Source: Pseudoxanthomonas sp. CF125
Lineage (GTDB): Bacteria > Pseudomonadota > Gammaproteobacteria > Xanthomonadales > Xanthomonadaceae
Direction: 5' to 3'
DNA: 64,000 bases
Assembly: GCF_900104085.1 (NCBI RefSeq)
Contig: NZ_FNLD01000002.1
Location: 310,001 to 374,000 of the forward strand
Position numbers and translations under genes: made by a program. The notes under the pieces are model-generated. The model was not told the origin of the DNA. It did not search any database and was given only the letters and a program-made list of their open reading frames with translations. Positions 47,025 to 56,073 of the stretch are shown here, piece after piece; positions within the stretch are counted from its first letter, which is position 1; every line of letters starts with the position of its first letter.

Positions 47025-48350
47025 TTACGCCGCGCGCAAGGCTTCGGTCACCGGCAGTTGCGCCGCGCGCAGGGCCGGGAACAGGCCGCCTACGAAGCCG
47101 ATCGCCAATGCCCACTTGATGCCGGTCCACAGCACCGCGGGCGAAACCTTGAACTCGAAGGTCAACTGGCCCACGCCGCCGGCGATCGTCGAGGCGGTGT
47201 AGCCGTTGAAGATCAGCCAGGCGATCAATCCGCCGATCAATCCGCCCAGCAACGCCAGCAGCATGGTTTCCAGCATCACCGCGACCACCACCGGAACGCC
47301 GCGGAAACCGATCGCACGCAAGGTGGCGATTTCGCGTGCGCGCGTGGCGACCGTGGCGAACATGGTGTTGAGCGCGCCGAACACCGCGCCCAGCGCCATG
47401 ATCGCGCCGACCACGATGCCGATGATGCGGATCACCTTGGTCATGCCTTCGGATTGCTTGCTGAAGTAGGCCAGCGTGGTGCTGGCATCCACGTCCAGGC
47501 GCGGGTCGCCATCCAATGCGGCCTTGAAGCCCTTGAACGCCTTGGCATCGGTGAGCTTGGCGGTGACCGAAGTGCGGGTGCTGCCGCGCCGGTAGGTGGT
47601 GGCGACCACTTCGGCGTCGGCCCAGAGTTCCGAATCCATGGCGTCGCCGGAATGGAAGATGCCGGCCACGGTCCAGGTCTGCGCGCCCAGCTTGATCTGG
47701 CCTCCGGGTTGCAGACCGATGAACTGGCGTTGCGCGCCGGTGCCGGCCATCACTTCGCGGCGGCCGCTGGCGAACTTGCGCCCGGCCACCACCTTCACCT
47801 CCGGCCGCACCGCCCAGGCGGCCTCGCCGATGCCGCGCAATTGCACGCTGCCGTCTTCGCCGGGCTTGCCGCCCTTGATCGGAAGATTGGCGGCCACCAC
47901 CAGCTCAGGCGATATCAGCGGGCGGTTCTGCGCATCGCGGGCAATGCCCGGCACCTGGCCGATCACGTTGACGCTTTCGTGGTCCAGCGTGGACATCACC
48001 TCGGCGGCCGAAGCGCCGCGCAGAACGATCGCGCTGTCCTCGCCACCGCTGGCGCGCAGCGTTTCGCGGTAGCCCTCGGCCATGGCCAGCATCGCCACCA
48101 GCACCGCGACCACGCCGGCGATGCCGATCACGATCACCGAAGAGGCGCCGATGCGCTGGGTCAGCGTGCTCAGCCCGACCTGGGTCACCGAGCCGGCTTG
48201 ATGGCCGCGCCGGGTCAACAGCATCCACAGCGCGAACAGCACCACCAGCACCGCCAACACATACCAGGGCGAGGCCAGCCATGCGCCGATGCCCACCACG
48301 ACCAGCAGGAACAGGCCCAGGCCGCGCAGAAATGATTTCAGGATTCCCAT
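47025..48350 (-). CDS. FtsX-type ABC transporter permease, second subunit
   Basis: This 441-residue permease has two extra N-terminal hydrophobic segments (about 8-50). It then follows the MacB/FtsX plan: a helix at about 70-90 (GASSVIVIGIAGVVAVLVAM), a large periplasmic domain (about 95-315) and three C-terminal helices in FtsX (VVGAIMALGAVFGALNTMFA, LATLRAIGFRGVPVV, and LGGLIGGLIAWLIF). It is last of a cluster with adaptor (52043), ATPase (50240) and permease 1 (49530). The start is ATG at 48350, 13 bases after the stop of the upstream permease gene. Cargo is unknown. Confidence 0.85.
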   Translation of the reverse strand: MGILKSFLRGLGLFLLVVVGIGAWLASPWYVLAVLVVLFALWMLLTRRGHQAGSVTQVGLSTLTQRIGASSVIVIGIAGVVAVLVAMLAMAEGYRETLRASGGEDSAIVLRGASAAEVMSTLDHESVNVIGQVPGIARDAQNRPLISPELVVAANLPIKGGKPGEDGSVQLRGIGEAAWAVRPEVKVVAGRKFASGRREVMAGTGAQRQFIGLQPGGQIKLGAQTWTVAGIFHSGDAMDSELWADAEVVATTYRRGSTRTSVTAKLTDAKAFKGFKAALDGDPRLDVDASTTLAYFSKQSEGMTKVIRIIGIVVGAIMALGAVFGALNTMFATVATRAREIATLRAIGFRGVPVVVAVMLETMLLALLGGLIGGLIAWLIFNGYTASTIAGGVGQLTFEFKVSPAVLWTGIKWALAIGFVGGLFPALRAAQLPVTEALRAA

Positions 48351-48363
48351 ATCGTGTTCTCCG

Positions 48364-49530
48364 TTAGCGGCCGGCCAATGCATCGACGATGTTCAGGCGC
48401 ATGGCGCGGATGGCCGGCAAGGCGCCGACCAGCAGGCCGATGGCGACCATCAGGCCCAGCCCCAGCAACCAGCTGTTCACGCCTACGGGGGGCATGTTGA
48501 TCACCCCGCCGCTCACCGCGGTCAGTACCGGCCCCGCCAACGCCGCCAGGCCCAGGCCCAGCACGCCGCCTATCAGCACCAGCAGCACCGATTCGGCCAG
48601 CACCAGTCCCAGTACCGCGCCATTGCGAAAGCCAATCGTCTTCAGCACCGCCAGTTCGGGAATGCGCTCGCGCACCGCCTGGGCCATGGTGTTGCCGGTC
48701 AGCAGCAGCAGAGTGAAGAACACCGCGCCCATGATCGAACCCACGATCAGGCCGATGTCGGCCATCTGCTTCATCCAGGACGCGGTCGCGGCCGCTTCGG
48801 TCATGGACTTGGTCTCGTGGTCGGAGTTGGCCGACAGCGTGTCGATCGCCTTGGCCACCCGGTCGGCCTGGTTCACGTCGTTGACGCCGCTGATGTACCA
48901 GCCCACCTGGCCGCGGTTGTAGGGACAGGATTCGTCGAAGTACTTCCAGTGCATGATGATCATCTGGTCGTACCAGCCGCCGGCGGCCTTGTCCTTGGGC
49001 TTCATCACGCCGACGATGTCGAAGGCCCAGTTCTTGGTGCCGTCGCTGTTGGGGAAGATGGTGGACATCAGCGGAATCTTCTGCCCCACCTTCCAGCCGA
49101 AACGCTTCATCAAACCTTCGCCGACCAGGATGCCGGTGCGGGTGGCGTCGAAGGTCTTGCGCTGCGCCGGATCGACAGCGATTTCCGGGTACAGGTCCAG
49201 GTAGTTGGGCGCTACCGCGAAGCTGAAGACCTGGTTCTCCGGCTTCTGGTAGGCGCCGCCGAACCAGTTGGCGTAAGTCACTTCCTTCACGCCGTCGGTG
49301 CGGGCGATACGGTCGGTCAGCGACGAGGGCAGGGTGTCGATGAAGGACAGCTTGGAGCTGGTCTGCAGTCGCTTTGCGCCTTGCGCGCTTTGGCCGGCCT
49401 GGTCGAAGCTTTCGCGCACGCCGTTGAGCAGGCCGAACAGCAGGAACGCGGCCAGGATCGAGACCAGGGTGAGGATGGTGCGGGTCTTGCGCCGGAACAA
49501 CTCGGCCCAGATCAGATGCAGGTATTTCAT
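48364..49530 (-). CDS. FtsX-type ABC transporter permease, first subunit
   Basis: This 388-residue permease has one N-terminal helix (KTRTILTLVSILAAFLLFGLLNG), a periplasmic MacB-PCD-like domain (about 40-260) and three C-terminal helices. The latter include LAVLKTIGFRNGAVLGLVLAES, where TIGF is the usual coupling motif to the ATPase. It is encoded just downstream of the ATPase (gap 17 bases) and upstream of the 441-residue permease, so the two may form a heterodimer. MacB-type exporters usually have one permease type; two unequal ones suggest a more specialised transporter. Confidence 0.86.
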   Translation of the reverse strand: MKYLHLIWAELFRRKTRTILTLVSILAAFLLFGLLNGVRESFDQAGQSAQGAKRLQTSSKLSFIDTLPSSLTDRIARTDGVKEVTYANWFGGAYQKPENQVFSFAVAPNYLDLYPEIAVDPAQRKTFDATRTGILVGEGLMKRFGWKVGQKIPLMSTIFPNSDGTKNWAFDIVGVMKPKDKAAGGWYDQMIIMHWKYFDESCPYNRGQVGWYISGVNDVNQADRVAKAIDTLSANSDHETKSMTEAAATASWMKQMADIGLIVGSIMGAVFFTLLLLTGNTMAQAVRERIPELAVLKTIGFRNGAVLGLVLAESVLLVLIGGVLGLGLAALAGPVLTAVSGGVINMPPVGVNSWLLGLGLMVAIGLLVGALPAIRAMRLNIVDALAGR

Positions 49531-49547
49531 GAGGTTCGCTCCCGGGC

Positions 49548-50240
<693 letters not shown>

Positions 50241-50271
50241 GGGTTGTTTCCTTCTGCTCGGGTTCTGTGGT

Positions 50272-50348
50272 CGTCATCCCGGTGGAAGCTGGGATCCCTC
50301 TCGGTCTTGCCATCTTCCAATCGTCATCCCAGCGAAAGCTGGGACCCA
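50272..50348 (+). repeat. Two direct CGTCATCCC arms
   Basis: CGTCATCCCGGTGGAAGCTG (50272) and CGTCATCCCAGCGAAAGCTG (50322) are direct copies about 50 bases apart. Each can fold into a small hairpin. They belong to the family at 46905. They lie in the 546-base gap between the ATPase and adaptor genes. Confidence 0.75.
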
Positions 50349-50501
50349 TCTTGATCTTGCTCTGTTCCTGCTACTGCTTTTTTTGCTTTTGTCTCTTCCC
50401 TTGCGCGCAGCGCAGGGGAGGATTGAGGAGGGGTGCTCTTGATCTTGCTTTGGTCTTTAGGCTGGTTTCGAAGTAAAAGCGTTTCGCGCGTTGCGCGAGT
50501 C

Positions 50502-50679
50502 ACTTTTCTTTGAACGGCAAAGAAAAGTAACCAAAAGAAAGCCGCCCTACGTCGCGCCCCACGATGAAGCCGTGGGGTCCGCAAGCGGGCCGGGAATTTC
50601 CGTAAGGCGCATCCTGCGCCTCCGGAAACGGCGCACATCCTTGTGCGCCGCCCCTGCGGGGTTTACCCGGCCCGCTTGC
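50502..50679. repeat. Nested palindrome element inside the exporter gene cluster
   Basis: ACTTTTCTTTG (50502-50512) and CAAAGAAAAGT (50518-50528) form a perfect 11-bp hairpin. Further on, GCAAGCGGGCCGGG (50581-50594) pairs with CCCGGCCCGCTTGC (50666-50679). Inside that stem lie smaller hairpins (GGCGCATCCTGCGCC, GGCGCACATCCTTGTGCGCC). No reading frame here looks coding. The element separates the adaptor from its ATPase and permeases and may terminate or attenuate transcription in both directions. Confidence 0.7.
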
Positions 50680-50786
50680 CGCGCCTCACGGGGTTTCATG
50701 AAGCGACGATGGAGCAACAGCAAAATCGACAGCGGTTCTCATATGTTCGTTAGATAAGGCAAAAAATCACACAAACTTGGTGTCAA

Positions 50787-52043
50787 TTACTCGGCGGCTT
50801 CCTGCGCGACCTTCACCTTCGCGCCGTCCTTCAGCTCTGCCGGCGGGTCCAGCACTACCGTGTCGCCGGCGCCCAATCCGGAGCGCACCAGGCGGTCGTT
50901 GCCCAGCGCCATGCCGGTTTTCAGCGTGCGCTGTTCCACTCGCTCTCCGTCATCGCCCAATACGAAGGCGACTTCGGCGCCCTCGCGATCGACGATGGCC
51001 GCGGCCGGCACGCGCACGCCTTGAGGCTGCCGTTGTGCGGTCTGCGGCTTGGTCGTTTCGAGGAAGCTGACGTTGACGCCCATTTCCGGGACGATGCGCG
51101 GGTCTTTCTGCTTCAGTGCGATGCGTACCTTGACCGTGGCCTTGCCGCGGTCGGCGGTGGGGATGACCGCGATCACCTCGGCCGGGATCTTCCAGTCCGG
51201 ATACGCGTTGAGCGTGGCTTCTACCGGCATCTGCGGCTGCACGCGGCCGATGAAGGCCTCGCCCACGTCCACTTCCACTTCCAGCGAATCCATATCGACG
51301 ATGGTGCCGATACCGGTGCGGGTGAAGCCGCCGCCGGCCGACAGTGGCGAGACGATTTCACCCGGCTGCGCGGCCTTGGCGGTGATCACGCCGGCGAAGG
51401 GCGCGCGCACCACGGTGTTGTCCACGCCGTTGTCGGCGATGGTCAGGCGGTCGGCAGCGACCTTGGCGTTGCGCTGGGCGGTGAGCAGCTGCGCGCGCAG
51501 CGAGTCGCGCTGGGCCACGGCCTGGTCGTACTGCGATTTGGAAACCAGCTGCTGGTTGACCAGGGTCGATAAGCGCCGGGCGTTGGCTTCGGCTTCCACC
51601 AGCTGCGCCTGCGTGCCGGTGACCTGGCTGCGTGCGGCGCCCAGTTGCGCCGCATACAGCGAGCGCTCTGCATCGGCATCGATGGGATCCAGCGTGGCCA
51701 GGATCTGGCCGGCTTCCACGCGCTGGCCTTCCTCGATCATCACTTCCTTCACCTTGCCGGTGATCTTGGCCGACACCGTGGCCATGCGCCGCGCCACCAC
51801 ATAGCCGGTGGCGTCCAGCACCGAAGCCGCAGCGCTGCCGCTACCGCCCATTGCCACCACCGGCGCGGTGCGCACTTCAATGGCTTTTTCGCGGCCGAAC
51901 ACGAACCAGGCCGCTATCGCCAGCAGCAAAAGCAGCAATGCGGCGACGCCAAGCCCGATCCACAGCCCGCGCCGGGATTGCGGTGGCGGCGGTGCTTTGC
52001 GGTCGATGCGGAGTTCTTTGAGCAGGTCGGCGGAAGTATTCAT
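50787..52043 (-). CDS. HlyD/RND-type periplasmic adaptor of an ABC exporter
   Basis: This 418-residue membrane fusion protein has one N-terminal helix (GLWIGLGVAALLLLLLAIAAW, about 26-47), then a barrel-sandwich lipoyl domain (ASVLDATGYVVARRMATVSA, EEGQRVEAGQILATLD). A coiled-coil hairpin (about 125-195) and a beta-barrel region follow. It should bridge the inner-membrane ABC transporter encoded downstream to an outer-membrane TolC-type channel, which is not in the window. The start is ATG at 52043, divergent from another ABC exporter. Confidence 0.9.
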   Translation of the reverse strand: MNTSADLLKELRIDRKAPPPPQSRRGLWIGLGVAALLLLLLAIAAWFVFGREKAIEVRTAPVVAMGGSGSAAASVLDATGYVVARRMATVSAKITGKVKEVMIEEGQRVEAGQILATLDPIDADAERSLYAAQLGAARSQVTGTQAQLVEAEANARRLSTLVNQQLVSKSQYDQAVAQRDSLRAQLLTAQRNAKVAADRLTIADNGVDNTVVRAPFAGVITAKAAQPGEIVSPLSAGGGFTRTGIGTIVDMDSLEVEVDVGEAFIGRVQPQMPVEATLNAYPDWKIPAEVIAVIPTADRGKATVKVRIALKQKDPRIVPEMGVNVSFLETTKPQTAQRQPQGVRVPAAAIVDREGAEVAFVLGDDGERVEQRTLKTGMALGNDRLVRSGLGAGDTVVLDPPAELKDGAKVKVAQEAAE

Positions 52044-52249
52044 CTAATGGCCAGACGGGGCAGGGCGGAGAGTGTGACCGGCAAGATTAACCGAGCCCAG
52101 TTGCCGGAAGTCACTTTCTGCCGTTCCAGCTTGCCCGCGGTCGTCGCGCCGGGCCAGTGACAGCTGTCACCCGATTGGGCTGATGGCTTGCACTGCACGG
52201 CCGGTGGCATGCGGCGGAGGATGGCGTTACTTCCCTTTGGGACATCGCC

Positions 52250-53167
52250 ATGTCTGCTTCCACTGTAGTTTCTCCTCCTGCAGTCCTGGCCCGACTGCGT
52301 TCTGCGCGGAAATCCTATGGCAAGGTCGTCGCACTGGACGAGATGAATCTGCAACTGCGCAGCGGTCAGGTGCTGGCTTTGCTGGGCGCCAACGGCGCGG
52401 GCAAGAGTACCGCTGTGTCGGTGATGCTGGGGTTGTGCGATGCGGACCAGGGCGAGGCCAGCCTGCTCGACCAACCGCCGCGGGCGATGCAAGCGCGCCG
52501 CCGCACCGGGGTGATGCTGCAGTCCACCCAGTTGCCGGACACGCTGCAGGTCGGCGAACTGCTGGCGATGACGCGCGGTTACTACGCGCAACCGCTGAGC
52601 GTGGCCGACTGCGTGGCGATGGCCGGGTTGGACGGTTTGCTGCAGCGGCGCTACGGCAAGCTGTCGGGTGGGCAGCAGCGCCGCGTGCAGTTCGCCATGG
52701 CCATCTGCGGGCGGCCACAGGTGCTGTTCCTGGACGAACCCACCACCGGCCTGGACATCGAGGCGCGCCAGCAGATGTGGGCCGCGATCCGCGAACGCGC
52801 CGCCGCCGGCTGCGCGGTGCTGCTGACCACGCATTATCTGGAGGAAGCCGAAGCGCTGGCCGACCACGTGGTGGTGATGCAGGCCGGCCGCACCCTGGCC
52901 GAAGGCAGCGTGGAGCAGATCCGCGAACGCGTATTGCAGCGGCGTATCCGCTGCCACTCGCAGATGGACGAACAAGGCGTCGCCCGCTGGCCGGGCGTGC
53001 GCCGGGTGCAGCGCGACGGCGGTCTGCTGGAAATCCAGGCCGAACCGGTGGAACCGGTGGTCGCGCGTTTGCTGGCCGAAGACCCGCATCTCACCGCACT
53101 CGAAGTACACCGCGCCGGCCTGGCCGACGCGTTCCTTGAAATCACCCGCGCCGCGGAGGCCGCATGA
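52250..53167 (+). CDS. ABC-2 type exporter ATPase (NatA/DrrA-like)
   Basis: This 305-residue ATP-binding protein has Walker A LLGANGAGKSTAV, signature KLSGGQQRRVQFAMAI, Walker B VLFLDEPTTGLD and H-loop TTHYLEEAEALAD. A C-terminal extension follows that is typical of CcmA/NatA-like exporters. The permease gene overlaps it by 4 bases (ATGA). The next genes are a DesK-like kinase and a NarL-type regulator, an arrangement found in envelope-stress and drug-export modules. The start is ATG at 52250. Confidence 0.92.
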   Translation: MSASTVVSPPAVLARLRSARKSYGKVVALDEMNLQLRSGQVLALLGANGAGKSTAVSVMLGLCDADQGEASLLDQPPRAMQARRRTGVMLQSTQLPDTLQVGELLAMTRGYYAQPLSVADCVAMAGLDGLLQRRYGKLSGGQQRRVQFAMAICGRPQVLFLDEPTTGLDIEARQQMWAAIRERAAAGCAVLLTTHYLEEAEALADHVVVMQAGRTLAEGSVEQIRERVLQRRIRCHSQMDEQGVARWPGVRRVQRDGGLLEIQAEPVEPVVARLLAEDPHLTALEVHRAGLADAFLEITRAAEAA

Positions 53168-53931
53168 ACGCCGTCGTTCCAGACTCCCTGTCCCCTCGCG
53201 CCATGTTTGCGCTGTACCTGCGCGAAGCGCGCTACGAATTCTTGCGTCTGCTGCGCACGCCGGCCTTCAGCGTGCCCACGCTGGTGTTCGCACCCATGTT
53301 CTACCTGCTGTTCGGCGTGCTGCTCAATCGCGGCAACGCCGGTGCTGCCAGCTATCTGATGGCGACCTACAGCGTGTTCGGGGTGATGGGTCCGGGCTTG
53401 TTCGGTTTCGGCGTGGGCCTGGCGATGGATCGCGAACGCGGTTTGCTCACCCTCAAGCGCGTGCAGCCGGTACCGGCCTCGGCGGTGCTGCTGGCCAAGG
53501 TGGGCATGTCGATGATCTTCGCCGTGTGCATCGGCGCGATGCTGCTGGCCCTGGGCATCACTTTGGGTGGCGTGGACATGGACGCATCGCAGATCGCGCT
53601 GATGCTGTGCGTGGACGTGCTGGGCGTGATGCCGTTCTGCGCGCTGGGCCTGCTGCTGGGCACCTTGCTCAACGGCAGTGCGGCGCCGGCGGTGGTGAAC
53701 CTGATCTACATGCCGATGGCGCTGCTGTCCGGGTTGTGGCTGCCCCTGCACATGCTGCCGTCTGTGGTGGAAAGGATCGCTCCGCTGTGGCCGGCTTGGC
53801 ACCTGAGCCAGTTGGCGCTGAAGATCGTCGGCCAGGACAGCGGTCGCCAGGTCGCAATGCATGTGGCGGTATTGCTGGGCTTCACGGCGATATGCTTGCT
53901 GCTGGCGCAGCGACGCCTGCAACGCGCCTGA
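53164..53931 (+). CDS. ABC-2 type exporter permease
   Basis: This 255-residue permease has six predicted helices (for example VPTLVFAPMFYLLFGVLL, YSVFGVMGPGLFGFGVGLAM and ALGLLLGTLLNGSAAPAVVNLIYMP). The ERGLLTLKRVQPVPA cytosolic segment is typical of ABC-2 permeases. It overlaps the ATPase gene and precedes the kinase gene by 7 bases, so the four genes to 55904 form one operon. The transported compound cannot be told from sequence. Confidence 0.9.
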   Translation: MNAVVPDSLSPRAMFALYLREARYEFLRLLRTPAFSVPTLVFAPMFYLLFGVLLNRGNAGAASYLMATYSVFGVMGPGLFGFGVGLAMDRERGLLTLKRVQPVPASAVLLAKVGMSMIFAVCIGAMLLALGITLGGVDMDASQIALMLCVDVLGVMPFCALGLLLGTLLNGSAAPAVVNLIYMPMALLSGLWLPLHMLPSVVERIAPLWPAWHLSQLALKIVGQDSGRQVAMHVAVLLGFTAICLLLAQRRLQRA

Positions 53932-53938
53932 GGATGTT

Positions 53939-55108
53939 GTGACCATCAGCCTGTTCCGCTCCCTATTGCACTCGCTGTTCCCTATGGCTCCGGATTCGCT
54001 GGTCCGTCAGCAACAGGCCAGTGCCGACGCGAGCATGCGCTGGTTTCCGTGGATCAATCTGGTCTGGTCGGTGTGGCTGTTCGTCACTCCGTTCTACGCC
54101 ACCAAGTACTACCCCGACTGGCTGTGGCCCACCTTGGCCAGTTATGCGGTGTTCCTGCTGCTGTTCCATCGCTTCCATTACGGGCGCCACCGGCTGCCGA
54201 TCAACCTGGCCATTGCCGCGCTGGGTTTCGCCCTGTTGCCCTACAACCCCGGTTCGCAGAGCTACATCATCTACGCCTGCGCGTTCTTCCCGTTCTGCAT
54301 GGGCGGGCGCAAGGCGATGCTGGCCATATTGGCCCTGCTGGCCGCCTACGCAACGGCGTGGCATGCCGCACACATCCCCATGATCTACATGAGCAGCGGG
54401 GTGATCGCCGGCGTGGTGGTGGGCCTGTTCAACATAGGAATGCGCCAGAAGCTGCGCAGCGAGGCGCAGCTGCGCCTAAGCCACGAGGAAGTCCGGCGCC
54501 TGGCGGCGCTGGCCGAGCGCGAACGCATCGGCCGCGATCTGCACGACCTGCTCGGCCACACGCTGTCGCTGGTGGCGCTGAAATCCAACCTGGCCTCGCG
54601 CCTGATCGGGCACGACCCGGCGGCCGCGCGCAAGGAAATGGACGATGTCAGCGACGTGGCGCGCGATGCGCTGACGCAGGTGCGCCGCGCGGTCAGCGGC
54701 ATCCGTGCCGCCGGACTGGCGGCCGAACTCGCTTCGGCGCGGCTGCTGCTGGAGTCGGACGGCGTGCGTTTCAATTACGAAATGAGCGAAGTGGCGCTGT
54801 CGGCCGAACAGGAAACCGTGCTGGCCCTGGCGGTGCGCGAAGCGGTGACCAACATCCAGCGCCACGCGCGCGCCGCCGGCGCCAGCGTGTCCCTGCGCAG
54901 CGCGGACCAGCAGGTCAGCCTGCGCATCCAGGACGACGGCCGCGGCGGTGCCATCGTGCCGGGCAACGGCCTTTGCGGTATGCGCGAACGCATCGAATCC
55001 CTGGGCGGCCGGCTGCGTGTGGACGCCGCACCCGGGCAGGGCACGTGTGTGGAGGTGACCTTGCCGTTGGTTGGCGATCGGGATTCGGGATTGGGGATTG
55101 GGGATTAG
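53939..55108 (+). CDS. DesK/LiaS-like sensor histidine kinase
   Basis: This 389-residue membrane kinase has about five to six N-terminal helices with almost no periplasmic domain (about 30-160), so it likely senses the membrane or the transporter. A coiled coil leads to the HisKA_3 motif ERERIGRDLHDLLGHTLSL and a HATPase with NIQRHARA and DDGRG. Start GTG 53939 has GAGG 6-9 bases upstream; ATG 53984 is an alternative. The last eight residues (DSGLGIGD) come from a GGGATTC-type repeat that begins at 55079, so the C-terminus has been extended or replaced by the repeat. Confidence 0.85.
   Translation: MTISLFRSLLHSLFPMAPDSLVRQQQASADASMRWFPWINLVWSVWLFVTPFYATKYYPDWLWPTLASYAVFLLLFHRFHYGRHRLPINLAIAALGFALLPYNPGSQSYIIYACAFFPFCMGGRKAMLAILALLAAYATAWHAAHIPMIYMSSGVIAGVVVGLFNIGMRQKLRSEAQLRLSHEEVRRLAALAERERIGRDLHDLLGHTLSLVALKSNLASRLIGHDPAAARKEMDDVSDVARDALTQVRRAVSGIRAAGLAAELASARLLLESDGVRFNYEMSEVALSAEQETVLALAVREAVTNIQRHARAAGASVSLRSADQQVSLRIQDDGRGGAIVPGNGLCGMRERIESLGGRLRVDAAPGQGTCVEVTLPLVGDRDSGLGIGD
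55079..55108 (+). repeat. GGGATTC repeat forming the end of the kinase gene
   Basis: CGGGATTCGGGATTGGGGAT... includes the kinase stop codon TAG at 55106-55108. It is the inverse of the tandem heptamers at 55180-55262. The two together could form a long hairpin with a loop of about 70 bases in the operon mRNA. Confidence 0.8.
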
Positions 55109-55179
55109 GGAAGCGGGAACCATGAACGTGGCAGCCCTTATCTCTCCCGCTACTGACTACCGCCCTCCAGCTCTAGGCT

Positions 55180-55262
55180 CCGAATCCCGAATCCCGAATC
55201 CCGAATCCCGAATCCCGAATCCCGAATCCCGAATCCCGAATCCCGAATCCCGAATCCCGAAT
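55180..55262. repeat. Tandem heptamer array (CGAATCC), about 11.7 copies
   Basis: The 7-base unit CGAATCC is repeated without a mismatch over 83 bases between the kinase and regulator genes. Because 7 is not a multiple of 3, gain or loss of a unit changes the reading frame that runs through it from ATG 55122. That frame is currently open and continuous with the regulator (period PESRIPN). Confidence 0.92.
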
Positions 55263-55278
55263 TTGCTATTTTCACCGC

Positions 55279-55305
55279 ATGTCCATTCTCCGCACTCGCA
55301 AGTGA
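55279..55305 (+). CDS. Possible 8-codon leader peptide (MSILRTRK) of the response regulator
   Basis: ATG 55279 opens a frame that ends in TGA at 55303-55305, which overlaps the GTG start of the regulator by the classic GTGA arrangement. It might couple translation of the regulator. It is very short and could be chance. Confidence 0.25.
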   Translation: MSILRTRK

Positions 55306-55904
55306 TCGGCATCCTGCTGGCCGAAGACCAGGCCATGGTGCGCGGCGCGCTGTCGGCGTTGCTGGGCATGGAGAGCGATTTCCAGGTGCTGGGTGCTTCG
55401 GCCGATGGCGAAGCGGCGTGGCGCGATCTGCAGCGGCTCAAGCCCGATGTGCTGGTGACCGATATCGAAATGCCCGGCCTCAGCGGTCTGGAACTGGCGC
55501 AGCGCATCCAGCGCCACCAGTTGCCGGTGAAGGTCATCATCGTCACCACCTTCGCGCGGCCGGGTTTTCTACGCCGCGCATTGGATGCCGGCGTGTCGGG
55601 CTATCTGCTGAAGGAATCGCCGGCCGACCATCTGGCGCAGGCGGTACGCAAGGTGCATGCCGGCGGACGCGCCATCGATCCGGATCTGGCGGTGGAAGCG
55701 TGGTCCGAAGCCGATCCGCTCAACGACCGCGAGCGGCAGGTGCTGCGCCTGGCCGGCGAGGGCATCTCGGCCGGCGATATCGCCACCCAGCTCAATCTCT
55801 CGCATGGCACGGTGCGCAACTATCTTTCCGAAGCCATCGGCAAGCTGGGCGTGGGCAACCGCATCGAGGCCTACCGTCTGGCCCGGCAGAAAGGCTGGCT
55901 ATAG
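55302..55904 (+). CDS. NarL/FixJ-family response regulator (DesR-like)
   Basis: This 200-residue regulator has a receiver domain with Asp-Glu near the start (LLAEDQAMVRG), the phospho-acceptor in VLVTDIEMPGLSGLE and Lys in LLKESP. The LuxR-type helix-turn-helix is at about 140-195 (LNDRERQVLRLAGEGISAGDIA, HGTVRNYLSEAI). It is partner of the upstream kinase. GTG at 55302 gives the family-standard start (VIGILLAEDQ). It overlaps the stop of an 8-codon ORF (ATG 55279, MSILRTRK) as GTGA, so initiation may be coupled to that leader. The frame extends without stop back to 55071 through the heptamers, so an N-terminally extended form starting at ATG 55122 is possible. Confidence 0.9.
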   Translation: MIGILLAEDQAMVRGALSALLGMESDFQVLGASADGEAAWRDLQRLKPDVLVTDIEMPGLSGLELAQRIQRHQLPVKVIIVTTFARPGFLRRALDAGVSGYLLKESPADHLAQAVRKVHAGGRAIDPDLAVEAWSEADPLNDRERQVLRLAGEGISAGDIATQLNLSHGTVRNYLSEAIGKLGVGNRIEAYRLARQKGWL

Positions 55905-55919
55905 CAAAGATCGACAGAC

Positions 55920-55993
55920 GTGGGAGCGGCGTCCCGCCGCGAGCTCTTCATGCAGGCGGAAGCAAAGAGCTCGCGCCGGGACGGCGCTCCCAC
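55920..55993. repeat. REP-like inverted repeat, GTGGGAGCGGCGTCCC family
   Basis: Arms GTGGGAGCGGCGTCCCGCCG (from 55920) and CCGGGACGGCGCTCCCAC (ending 55993) form an imperfect inverted repeat around CTCTTCATGC. Family members lie at 24231 and 63199. Confidence 0.85.
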
Positions 55994-56073
55994 GTTGCAG
56001 GGCTTGTATTGCGCGTCTCAATGCGCGCGAATGCGGCGGGGTAGGCTGACGGCCGGGCAATCAGGGCCAAGCC

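Noticed and set aside
55180..55262. Possible CRISPR-like array
   Set aside because: The unit is 7 bases with no spacers; it is a simple tandem repeat.
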